Assembly (NCBI GenBank): GCA_902806595.1
Contig: CADCXC010000013.1
Span: 186,001-250,000, forward strand
Origin: Pyrenopolyporus hunteri
Lineage: Eukaryota; Ascomycota; Sordariomycetes; Xylariales; Hypoxylaceae
DNA length: 64,000 bases
Reading direction: 5' to 3'
A model generated the notes under the pieces. It was not told where the DNA came from, did not search any database, and saw only the letters and a program-made list of their open reading frames with translations. Both the position numbers and the translations under genes were made by a program. Each line of letters starts with the position of its first letter. The first letter of the stretch is position 1. Of the stretch, positions 50,721 to 61,047 are shown piece by piece.

Positions 50721-53700
50721 ATGGACCCGCTCAGTATTACTGCGAGTATTATCGCAGTCGTTCAATTTACAGAACGAGTGGTAAATGTTCTACACGGTGT
50801 CAAAGACTCCTCAGAAGACCGAAATCGATGTATTGTAGAAGCGTCTTCTCTCTCCCATCTCTTGATGGCATTAAGGGCTAAGATTGGAGGAGCTACGCAG
50901 ACGGATCCTTGGTTCGAAGCGACCCGTGAACTCGATGCCAAAGATGGCCCTCTAAGTCAATATCAAGACGCCTTGGAGCAGTTAATTCACAAAATTACAC
51001 TTAAAAGTGGAATTGGAAAGGCAATCGGTACTAGCCTATGGTCATTCATCAAGAAAGATGTCAAAGATCTCTTCGGAAAAATTGAGCGGCTGGAGACGCT
51101 GATAATCGCTGCTTTGACGATGGATCACTTGTGAGTAACTATTCGACGCAGACTAGAACTTGTAGGTATTCACATAGGTATACCTCTTCTTAGCAAACTG
51201 TCTCAAGCTATCAAGAACGATACCCAGCATATCAAGAACGATACCCAACATCTCAAGGACGACACCCAACATATCAAGGACGATACTCAACATATCAAGG
51301 ACCACGCCGAACATATCCCCCAGACCGCTGAAGATGTCAAGGAGGTGCGACGTCAGCAAGATGAGCAACGGTCTGAAGCCATCGCGGATTGGCTGTCCTC
51401 GAATGATTATTTCGACCAACAACAGGATTTCTCGTCCAAACGCCAGGAGGGAACTAGTACGTGGATTCTCGAATCACGAGTCTTTCAGGCCTGGGTCGAT
51501 GGATCAAACACTGCTTTGTTCTGTACTGGCGTCCCCGGGGCAGGCAAAACCATGTTTTCGTCGTTCGTGGTCGACCATCTTCGGAAAATTAGAAAAGTCG
51601 AAGAAATCGGAATATGTTTCTTGTACTGCAACTACAAAACGGATAAAGACCGAAAGGTCATTGACTTTCTCTCGGTACTTTTGAAACAGCTCATCCTAGG
51701 CCTCTCCTGTGTCCCAAGCGCAGCCTCGGCACTCTATGATGAACACCAAAAGAATAAGACAAGACCGCTCTTAGGTGATATATCAAAAGCAATCCTCGGC
51801 GTTTGTGATGCCTACCCTAAGGTCTACATTGTCATCGACGCCCTGGATGAGTGCCCGGTTGAGTACCGCGATGATTTGATATCGGAAGTCAAGAAGCTAT
51901 GGGAACCCAATGTGAGGCTGCTGGTCACCTCACGGCCCATCAGTACAGTCAGCGGGAATTTCGAAAACTGGGCAAAGCTCCAGATAGAAACCCACGGAGA
52001 AGATGTAAAGACGTTTGTGGAGGGCCGAGTGTCACAGCTAGCAGGTTGTGTTTCTCGAAATAGAGAATTGAAGCAGCTTGTTATTTCGGGTATCCAGGAC
52101 GCTGTTGTTGAGAGTGGAATGTAAGTATGATAGTGGAGTTGCGATGTCTTGAAAATGCTCACATTTGAACTAGATTTCTTCTTGCCCAGCTCCAGATCCA
52201 CTCGCTCAAAGGCAAGACCACCCCGAAAGCCATCAAGGCTGCCCTAAAGGCATTACCGAAAGGACATGATGCACTATCAGAGACGTATAAGAACGCGGTT
52301 GAGAGAATTGAAAGCCAGGAGGATGACCCAAGGGATCTAGCAAGGAGAGCTCTGTCGTGGATCATCTATGCAAAACGTGCACTCAATACAAAAGAGCTCC
52401 AACATGCGCTAGCTATAGAGCAGGGCAAACGCGAATTTGACGAAGAAAACATTACGGAAATGGATGATATTTTGGCAGTATGTGCTGGCTTGGTCACCGT
52501 TGATGAGCAGAGTGACGTCGTTCGCCTGATTCATTATACAGCACAGGAATACTTCATCGACTCATGCCCGCCCTTTTTTCTGGATGCACACAAAATCGTT
52601 GCCATGGGGTGCATAAATTACTTGTCATTTGACGCTTTTGGAGACGGCGTTTACTTATATGAGGACGTGTTCCTCTCACTGGTGGATCGTTTCGCTCTCT
52701 ACCGTTACGCGGCCGGCAATTGGGCGTACCATGTTCACACAGCTTCCACAGAAGAGGAAGAGGAGGTTTTAAACTTCCTCTGCGACGAAGAAAAACTATC
52801 TTCGTCTGCGCAGTTTTTGGTATCTGGCTTCCGGCGTTCTCGGGTCGCTCTTCCCGGGCGGAGGGTGAAAGGGATGCACCTAGCAGCATACTTCGGATTG
52901 TGGAATACGATGATGGCCCTACATAAAAAAGGGTACGACCTATGCTCTAAAGATGACGGGGGAAAATCCCCGATAAGCTACGCTGTACTGAGTGGACACA
53001 CCGAGATCATTACGCAGGCTTTAGCCGCGAATATGGCAGACCCCAACTTCAAGGATAAATGGGGGTGGTCGCTACTATCCCTTGCGGTGCTGTACGACCG
53101 TGAGGCAATAGTGAGACTACTTCTCGAAAGAAGCGATATCGACCCCAATTCCAGGATTATTGGAGGCCAGACCCCACTGTCAATTGCAGCAAGCAGTGAA
53201 AAAGAAGCAATGGTGAAGATGCTACTCGAATATGACACGGTTAACATTAACTCTGAAGATTTGCATGGATCCACGCCGCTAGCACATGCAAGTTTCCTGG
53301 GATATACAGAAATAGTCGACGCGCTACTTCGGAAGGACGGGCTCGAGCCGGACACTAAGGACGACAGGGGCAGAACACCGCTATCCCGGGCCGCAAAAAG
53401 TCAGGAGGTAGCAGTGATACAACTGCTGCTTGCTACGGGGCGTGTCGACCCCGATTCTCGAGACAACTGGGGATTGACGCCATTGACACACGCCGTAACA
53501 AAGAATGTCTGGGGAGGGGACGCGGGCGCAGTGGTTAAGTTGTTACTTTCCACGGATGGTGTCGACCCTAATTCGAGGGATTTTTACGGCCAGACACCAT
53601 TATTTCATGCGGTAAGAGACAAGTATCTGAAGACGACACGACTTCTACTGGCCGACAACCGTGTCGACCCTAATTCAAGAGATGTTAATGGTCGGACACC

Positions 53701-55204
53701 TCTTTCACACGCAATAAAATATGGTTCTGAAATAGTACGATTACTACTCGCTGATAACCGCGTCGACCCCAACTCGAAAGATGTTAATGGTAGGACGCCT
53801 TTATCACACGCGGCAAAACGCGGTTCCAAGACAATACGAGTACTACTCGATGATGATCGTGTCGACCCTAATTCGAGAGATAATAAAGGCCAGACACCAT
53901 TATTTCACGCAGTAGGTCAACATCCACGGGCAATACAACTTCTACTAGCCGACAACCGTGTCGACCCTAATTTGAGAGATAATAAAGGCCAGACACCATT
54001 ATTTCACGCAGTAGGTCAACATCCACGGGCAATACAACTTCTACTAGCCGACAACCGTGTCGACCCTAATTTGAGAGACATCAATGGTCAATCACCTTTA
54101 TCTCACGCGGCAAGAAACGGAAATACCAAGTCGCTGCAGCTCTTGCTCCTGGACAATCGCACCAACCTATATTCTATAGCTATAGGCGATCGAAATCTGC
54201 TCTCGTGGGTAGTTGAAAATCGGTATGATATGGTTGTACAAGAGTTCGAAGAAGATGGCGCGGGTGATCCAGATGAATGGGACGACCCGGACGACTATGC
54301 CAACTATGACAGATGGGACTACTTGGACGACAGGGACGACTGGGACGACCCTGAATTGTATATATGGAGAAGTACAGAAACTATGAGGATACTTTTCGCC
54401 AAGGATAAACTTCAGAACCCTACCGGTATTCAAAACAGGACGGCCCCCCCAGGCGACGTCGGGGTTTGGTACGAAACGGTGGTGAGATTAATCGTCGCTA
54501 ATAGACTGAGGCGTAAGATGCAGGAGTCACGTGAAGAAGAAAGCCAGTTAGTGGAGACGACGAAACTTCTTCTCGCAAACGATAGCATTGATCTTGAGTT
54601 CAAGGATGACTCCGGGCGGACTCTATTATGGTGGGCCGCGAGATGCGGGTTCGAGGAGGTTGTCGAGCTATTGTTGGCAAGAGAAAATATTGACCCAAAC
54701 TCCAAAGACATTCAGGGTATGACACCGTTACACTTCGCAGCGCAAAATGGCCATTACGCAGTTGTCAAGTTACTCCTTGGCAACGAGAGTATCAATCCAG
54801 ACCCGAGGGATACATTCAAGAGGTCGCCGCTCTCGCTCGCGATGTGTGCGGGTCGTGAGGACGTAGTGGAGTTGCTCCTCACAAGGGATGACGTTGATAT
54901 AATGTCCCAAGAATGTCCCTTGGGCGAAAGTCTGCTTATAAAAGCAGCAGAGAGCGGGTATCATGCAGTGGTAAAACTTCTGCTTGCGCGAGATGGCATC
55001 GAACTGAACTTTAGAGATGCTGCGGGTCGGACACCACTATCGTGGGCTGCGGCAAAGGGGCATGTAAGGACGGTAAAACTACTACTGGCGCACGGCGGTG
55101 TTGACGTCCACGCTAAGGATAATGAAGGCCGTACACCACTATCATGGGCCAAAATGGAAGGGCATTTGGAAGTGGTGGATTTGCTTGCTGTCTATGGGGA
55201 TTGA
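50721..55204 (+). CDS. NLR-like STAND receptor: HeloL domain, heptad linker, NACHT, ankyrin repeats
   Basis: Exons 50721-51130, 51194-52120, 52174-55204 give 1,455 residues. The N-terminus (MDPLSITASIIAVVQFTERV) is typical of the HeLo-like domain of fungal STAND proteins, about residues 1-135. Five exact heptads (IKNDTQH-type, residues 143-177) follow, likely a coiled-coil stalk. The NACHT core has Walker A GVPGAGKT (249-256), Walker B VYIVIDALDEC (347-357) and an LLVTSRP stretch near 378. A winged-helix-like region ends with RLIHYTAQEYF. Ankyrin repeats fill about 679-1455, broken by a very acidic Asp/Trp/Tyr-rich insert (about 1138-1180). Such proteins sense ligands and in some fungi trigger cell death or heterokaryon incompatibility; the role here is inference. 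Two adjacent ankyrin units are almost identical in DNA. It ends 230 bp from a convergent gene. Confidence 0.9.
51210..51314 (+). repeat. Five 21-bp units encoding coiled-coil heptads
   Basis: Five consecutive 21-bp units (ATCAAGAACGATACCCAGCA plus one base, with variants) encode five heptads of the pattern I/L-K-N/D-D-T-Q-H. The later units have diverged slightly (the last reads IKDHAEH), so the expansion has had time to accumulate changes. Hydrophobic residues recur once per heptad. Confidence 0.9.
53882..54079 (+). repeat. Two near-identical 99-bp ankyrin units
   Basis: 53,882-53,980 and 53,981-54,079 differ only at their last base (T versus C, synonymous). Each encodes the same 33-residue ankyrin unit containing GQTPLFHAVGQHPRAIQLLL. 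Neighbouring units (53,585-53,880 and 54,080 onward) share long words, such as AACCGTGTCGACCCTAATT-like junctions, but are more diverged. Confidence 0.95.
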
Positions 55205-55433
55205 CTTGAAGGTAACGCTCCATTCCGTCGAGCTCGGGGGAAACACATGTCACGTAATTCGATGTTTTCGGAGATACCGGCTGTCTACCACATGTAGATT
55301 ACATACCATCGTTTCAACGGCGTCACTTTTTTCTACATATAATTACCGGTAACGATACTGTGAATGGCAGATGTCGACACGCCTCTTCTTAGAAAATCGG
55401 CAGGGAAAAAAACGCCGTTCGCAGAAAGATATT

Positions 55434-56993
55434 CTAAAACCTCGAGATATCCCTCCCGAATATCCACGAGATCGCCCAATAAAACGGGACCGTGATCTTA
55501 TTCCTGACGCTCATGCTCCTCGTCAGGTACGCGGTACGCCACAGGATCCAGGCCATCCAGCCCTTCAGCTCGTCCGCGCTGCTCTGATGTATCGCCGTCC
55601 AGCTGCCGAGATAAGTCATGGTGCCCCAGTTGCGGAACTTGAACGGTTTCTGGTCGACGTCGCCCTTGTTCAGCCGCTTGGCGAGGTGCGTCGCTTGCTG
55701 GCTGGCGACCTGCGCCGTCGCGGGCAGGCTCATCTCGGAGATCACCGTGCAGTCTCCGACGGCGTATACGTCGGGCAGCAGCATGGCCTTCTGCCCCTGT
55801 GCGGGCACCGACTCGGACGTCGCGGCGTGCGGGATCATGTTCACGCGGAGGTTCGCGTCCGTGACGATGCCGCCGGTCTTCGCGTCCTTCTGCAGCTGCA
55901 TCTCCGAATCCGAGGAAGGGTGCTTGAAGACCTTGCCCTCGAGCTTCTGGACGAGCGGGTTCTGCATGAGCCCCGTGCTCCATACGACGATGCCCGCGCC
56001 GATCTCCTCGTCGCCGTACTCCTTGATCTTGAGCTTGAGGCAGCCCTCGCATTCCTCGTCGGGCCGAACCCGCGTCAGGTGGTGCTGCGTCTTCACGTGG
56101 ATGCCCTCGCGCTTGAACCGGTCCATGGCGTAGTCGGCCAGAGACTTGTCGAACATCGGCAGCACCTTCGGCGCTACGTCGTAGACGGTGATGTTGACGA
56201 ACTTCATCAGGCCCGGGTACGTTTTTGTGAGATCGTCGCGTATCAGATCGTGCAGCTCGGCAGCGTATTCTATGCCCGTCGGCCCGCCGCCGACGATGGC
56301 GAAGTGGAGCAGCTTCTTCCGGTCCTCGTCCGAGGTGATTGGGAGCGCCGCCTTCTCAAAGCACTGGAGCACCTTCATCCGGATCTTCCTAGCGTCTCCG
56401 ACGTCTCGTAGGAAGTTGGCGTGCTCGCGTACCCCCTCAATGCCGAAGGTCTGGCTGTAGGAGCCGACGGCGATGACTAGCTTGTCGTACTCGACGTCGA
56501 ACATAGCCCCTTTACCCTCCCCGTCCGGACGATGGGTCATCATCAACCGTGTCCTCGAAGCGAGATCGTCCGAGGTATTCGCCTCTACGCGAATCGTCTT
56601 CCGGACGAAATCGATGTCGTCGGCCCATCCCTGGTGGAAGTGATCTAAGCCAAGTCTCCTGACCGGCTCGAGTACAGCTCGAAATTCTAGTGTCCCGACG
56701 GCCGTGCCTGCGAGTAAAGGGGTAAAGACGAAATACGAGCGAGGCGAGATCATGATGCGCTCGAATTTCTTCGGATCGAGACTACGAGCAAAACCGTAGC
56801 CGGCCCACCCGGATCCCAGTATGACTACACGTTCTTTTCTACGGCCATTCTGAGAGACCGTGCTAGCCAGTCGCAGTCCCCGCGAGGCACATTGTAGATG
56901 CTCCAAGCTAGACGAACTCGGAGATGCGACTAGGCCCCTAGTCAGCAACTCGCAACTTGCCCTGACAGCCTTATTCGCTCTCGGTACTGCCAT
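55434..56993 (-). CDS. Alternative (type II) NAD(P)H:ubiquinone oxidoreductase, mitochondrial
   Basis: Single exon of 519 residues. The frame is open further upstream to about 57,059, but the first real ATG is 56,993 (MAVPRANKAVRASCELLTRG), which begins a basic, Ser-rich mitochondrial presequence; the codon at 57,059 is TTG. An FAD-binding Rossmann motif is at residues 60-65 (LGSGWAG) and an NAD(P)H-binding motif at 235-240 (VGGGPTG), with VYD at the end of the second strand favouring NADH. Conserved PRSYFVFTPLL, NMIPHA..., DVYAVGDC and the membrane-associated C-terminus (AWILWRTAYLTRS) are present. No EF-hand insert is visible. The enzyme passes electrons from NADH to ubiquinone without pumping protons. 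Internal versus external face cannot be decided from the sequence. It is convergent with the NLR gene and divergent from the FAD monooxygenase. Confidence 0.92.
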   Translation of the reverse strand: MAVPRANKAVRASCELLTRGLVASPSSSSLEHLQCASRGLRLASTVSQNGRRKERVVILGSGWAGYGFARSLDPKKFERIMISPRSYFVFTPLLAGTAVGTLEFRAVLEPVRRLGLDHFHQGWADDIDFVRKTIRVEANTSDDLASRTRLMMTHRPDGEGKGAMFDVEYDKLVIAVGSYSQTFGIEGVREHANFLRDVGDARKIRMKVLQCFEKAALPITSDEDRKKLLHFAIVGGGPTGIEYAAELHDLIRDDLTKTYPGLMKFVNITVYDVAPKVLPMFDKSLADYAMDRFKREGIHVKTQHHLTRVRPDEECEGCLKLKIKEYGDEEIGAGIVVWSTGLMQNPLVQKLEGKVFKHPSSDSEMQLQKDAKTGGIVTDANLRVNMIPHAATSESVPAQGQKAMLLPDVYAVGDCTVISEMSLPATAQVASQQATHLAKRLNKGDVDQKPFKFRNWGTMTYLGSWTAIHQSSADELKGWMAWILWRTAYLTRSMSVRNKITVPFYWAISWIFGRDISRF

Positions 56994-58084
56994 AATTGGG
57001 AGTCGACCATACGTTGGGGTACGGAAGGGAGTAAGGATAATTCCCAAGTTTGAAGTCAATATTCAAGGACCCTAACGCCCGATGATAGTAAAAAAGCTCA
57101 TTTCTGATGAGCATTGGACGAAACGGAAGAAATGTAAACGTGACGTCGAGGTGACGAAAATAATACGGCCCGATGTACCCACTTCGAGACTTTTTTTTTT
57201 TTTTTACGCAGGCGGTAGCTGAGTGAGATGAGGCTAATAACGCCTGGACTCACGACTCATCCTGATCGGATCGCGCGGATTCCGTTTTCAATAAACGGGT
57301 ACCTGCATTACCGATCTAGCCCGCTACGTCCTTTCCACTAGTCCTCCGTGATCTCCGGGATTTCAGTAGGCCCACTCTGTCCCGATGGCCCACAATAGCA
57401 TCCGCCCGGTCCGAGACTAATGAGTTATAAATTGACATCGCCCTTTTAGTTTCGCGGCTCATCTGCTTCGTTGGATATTATCGAATAACGGTACATCTAG
57501 ATTGAAAGTCATGTAAAAATCTTTTAAACGACGATCTTGGTCTTTTGTTTTTAGGGAAAAAGGGAAAAGGGAAGGAAAGGGGGCGAAATCAATTGAAATC
57601 CAAAATCACTTTAAGGGTCTATTTGATTATTGCGGCGATCGACATTATCACCTGCTAGTAGTCGTCGCATACGAGTCGCCGCGCGTAATAGCATCTTGGC
57701 GGAAGGGTTCTGAAAGGAATGCTACCTAATCAGCCAGACGTCTGCACGCTCCAGATATCAAATACACGAGGACAATATCATGGTTTAGAGACAGGCCTTC
57801 TCAAATTAGATCTCATGTGGCTCACGATATCAAATGAAAGCGATTATTTCATAGTGAATGCCTAGCTTTTGCGCTGAGTCTTCTTTTGGTTAGGTAGGCA
57901 GTTAGCGGTTTAGCAGCGAGTCCTAAGCCCGAGGGTGAGCAATCCCCCGCATCTCATGCATAACGGGGTTCCGATCGGCACATTGACGCTGTTTCCTGCA
58001 CCCTTCTATAGACCACTTTCTACGTCCTAGCCGGCAATAGACTTCGCTTGAAGCGGCCCACCAAGCCTAGAAACGAAGATCTAG
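56994..58084. other. Divergent promoter region of two oxidoreductase genes
   Basis: About 1.1 kb between the NADH dehydrogenase and the FAD monooxygenase, which point away from each other. A poly-T run lies at 57,191-57,205. No open frame of note. It holds the promoters of both genes; I see no clear TATA box. Confidence 0.55.
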
Positions 58085-60167
58085 ATGGCAATGGCGGAAC
58101 AGATCGACGTATTGATATGCGGCGGAGGCTCCGCGGGCCTGTGCGCCGGGGTCTGGCTCGCCCGCTGCGGCGTCCGCTTCCGCATCCTCGAGCAGCGAGG
58201 CGGGCCGCTCAGGACCGGGCAGGCCGACGGCGTGCAGTGCCGGACGGTGGAGATATTCGAGAGTTTCGGGCTCTCCGACACGCTGCTCAGGGAGGCCTAC
58301 CATTGCGTCGAACTCGCGTTCTGGGCTCCGGGCGGCGGCGGCGGCGGCGCAGGCATCAAGCGCACGCATTATACCGCCGATAGGCTGCCTGGCGTAAGCC
58401 ACATGCCGCACGTCCTCCTGAACCAGGCCAGGATAAATGAGTTGCTCACGAACGAGATGGAACGCGCGGCGGGAGGGCCCTGCGTCGAGTACGGCTGCGA
58501 GGTCCTCGGGCTGGAGATCGATAGCGGGAATGCGAGGGACCCCGACGCATATTGCGTTGCTGTCCGGGTCTTGAAAGACGGGGCCGAGAAAAAGTACCGC
58601 GCAAAATACGTCCTGGTGGGATAAATACCATTTTCATGGAAGCTTTAATTGCGCATTTCTTCTTTTACCCTCCTTTAAATACCGCTGACACGCAAAATAG
58701 GGCAGCGATGGGGCTCACAGCGTCATCCGAAAGTCCCTCGGGTTCAACATGGCCGGAGATACGACCGATGCAGTCTGGGGAGTGATGGATATCTATCCGC
58801 GGACGAACTTCCCCGACATCCGGAAGAAGGTCATAATCAATTCTGCAGCAGGCAATTTGCTCATCATCCCCCGTGAAGGGGATTTCTTGGTGCGCTTTTA
58901 CATTGAACTGAAAGGGGCCGTCGCGAAGGACGTCACTGTCGAAGAGCTTCATGAAAAAGTCCGCGCCATACTCCGCCCGTACACGTTAGATGTTGCGGAA
59001 ACGGTGTGGTGGTCGGCCTACTCCATCGGCCAACGCCTCGCCGACCATTTCCACAAAGACTACCGCGTCTTCCTCAGCGGCGACGCATCCCACACGCATT
59101 CCCCTAAGGCGGGGCAAGGGATGAACGTCAGCCTGCAAGACGGCTACAACGTCGGCTGGAAACTAGCGGCCGTGCTCCGAGGGCAAGCCGTGCCGGAACT
59201 TCTCGAGACGTACGTGTCGGAGAGGCAGAAGATCGCCGCCGAGCTCATCGAATTCGATCGGAATTGGACGAAGCTGTTCTCTTCCTCGTACAGCAAGGAG
59301 CACGGCATCACGCCGGAGGAGGTGCACGATAAGTTCATACTGTCCGCCCGCTATACCGCCGGCCAAGCAGTCCATTACCACGATTCCATAGTGGTCTCGG
59401 CGGAAACGAGCGAAACGTCCTTGGCCACCGGGCTAACCGTCGGGATGAGGCTTCCGAGCGTTCCGGTAATCCGGTTCTGCGACGCCCGCCCCATGCAGCT
59501 GGTACAGGCCTTACCGGCCAGGCCCTGGTGGCATATCCTGGTGTTCCCCGGGGATATCCGCAAGTCGGAGACTTTGCAAAGGTTGGAAAATGTTCGTAGA
59601 GGCCTTGTTTCAGAGGATTGATGATCGCCAGCGAAGAAAGGGGGATTCTGATCTTAGCGTATCTAGGTGTCGTCCGTCTTGCAGAATATTGTCGATGCTT
59701 TTACGCCACCAGACGCCGATCGGGATGCGGTCATCAACGCCATCCTCGTCCTGTCTTCGGGGCATACAGAAGTCGAATTGGATCGGATCCCTTCTGTTTT
59801 CACGCCGATCGTGGGGAAATGGAAGATGAAATGTAAGATAGTGAAATTTTCCCTCTTTTTTTTCTTAAAGGCTTGGCCGTCAGGAGTATAAACGCTGATA
59901 CGAGTTCCAGCGCTCATAAAGATTTTTTCCGACGAAGAAGGCTACAACTCGCCCCACGGCCACGCTTATGCAACCTACGGGGTAGATACGAGTCGTGGCG
60001 CGGTCGTCGTAGTCCGCCCGGACCACCGTGAGTTACCATGTCACACATTTAGTCCTTCATAAACAAGCACTTATGCTAGATTAGATATCTCCAAGATTTG
60101 CTCGTTGGAAAAGATCGACGATGTTATGGGGTTCTTTGGGGGATTTATGAGAAGGGGAAAGATATGA
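58085..60167 (+). CDS. FAD-dependent aromatic monooxygenase, phenol 2-monooxygenase type
   Basis: Exons by eye: 58085-58615, 58701-59606, 59667-59832, 59911-60027, 60085-60167, joining in frame to 600 residues. The N-terminus (MAMAEQIDVLICGGGSAG) carries the FAD dinucleotide motif (GGGSAG, 13-18); GSDGAHSVIRKSLGF spans the first splice junction, and SGDASHTHSPKAGQGMN (GD near 304) is the second FAD motif. The C-terminal part is a thioredoxin-like dimer domain, ending PDHHISKICSLEKIDDVMGFFGGFM, typical of phenol hydroxylases. These enzymes hydroxylate phenols or similar aromatics with NADPH and O2; the substrate is unknown. Donor 58,616 (GTGGGA) is weak but fits the family. The intron between exons 2 and 3 is least certain: the donor could be 59,592 instead of 59,607, which changes five residues. 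It ends well before the midasin gene. Confidence 0.85.
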
Positions 60168-61047
60168 TTTCAGCAATCTGCGTATAGAATCGGTCAACGG
60201 CCACTTCGCTATCGAGCTAGCTACCTATGAAGCAAGGAGATAATCGGGTCGGGCCGTCGAGTCCAGAGACATGTGAGACATGGCTTGCCGTCCTGATCCA
60301 CATGTCTCAGCCATCTCCCAACAGACCCCAACATTTCACCGGCAACCCCCCTCCCCGGGTCGGGGTCACGTGATTCATATCTCCTTTACTCGTTCCAGGG
60401 GACGCGTCTACGATGATGCAGAAGCTCCTATTAAACGCGTGTCCGTGTTATGTTAGAACCTAATTCGTGAACTAACAGCCGCGTAATGCTGTACTTTAGA
60501 CTAGCTACCCTGATTGTCGAAGTTTTCAATGGGACTCATGTAGTCAAATAATAAGGGGTGAAGTAATAAAAGTCACGTGATACCCCTTTAACGTACCAAA
60601 AAAATTGCGACTCTCGTCGCTGCTAAACTCGGGGCCCCTCCGTCTGCGTTTAAAGCACGCGGTACCATACGATTAGATGAAATGAGGCCAAATATAAATT
60701 AACTCCGAATAGTGCCACCACCTAGCAGTCCCCTAATTATATCTTTTTATAATACCTCGAAAAGGCGCATTGATTTTTAGTAATACGGCCGGTCGCGTTA
60801 AGAGGACTCTCTGCCCATATTCATCGGGGAAAGAACGGTATTTTCAAATCCATATATTTCACTCATTAGAAACCTCTACCGCCAATTGGCCTGAGCAGGC
60901 CACTCATTTCCTTTTTTTTTTTTTTTTTTTTTTTTCAACCTTCTTTCCCACCTCCTTTTCTCCCCTTTGGCCTTATTAAGTCCTAGGTCCTAAATGCGGA
61001 AACCAACCCCCTCCTCCCTAAAAAAGAGGAAGAAAAAAAACCCACGA
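60168..61047. other. Convergent intergenic region, no supported gene
   Basis: 3' flanks of the monooxygenase and of midasin. It includes a 25-nt poly-T run at about 60,910-60,935 and a purine-rich stretch just right of it (61,020-61,040). No coding frame is supported. Confidence 0.6.

Noticed and set aside
56994..57059. Extended N-terminus of the NADH dehydrogenase from 57,059
   Set aside because: The codon there is TTG, not ATG; the first ATG (56,993) starts a proper mitochondrial presequence.
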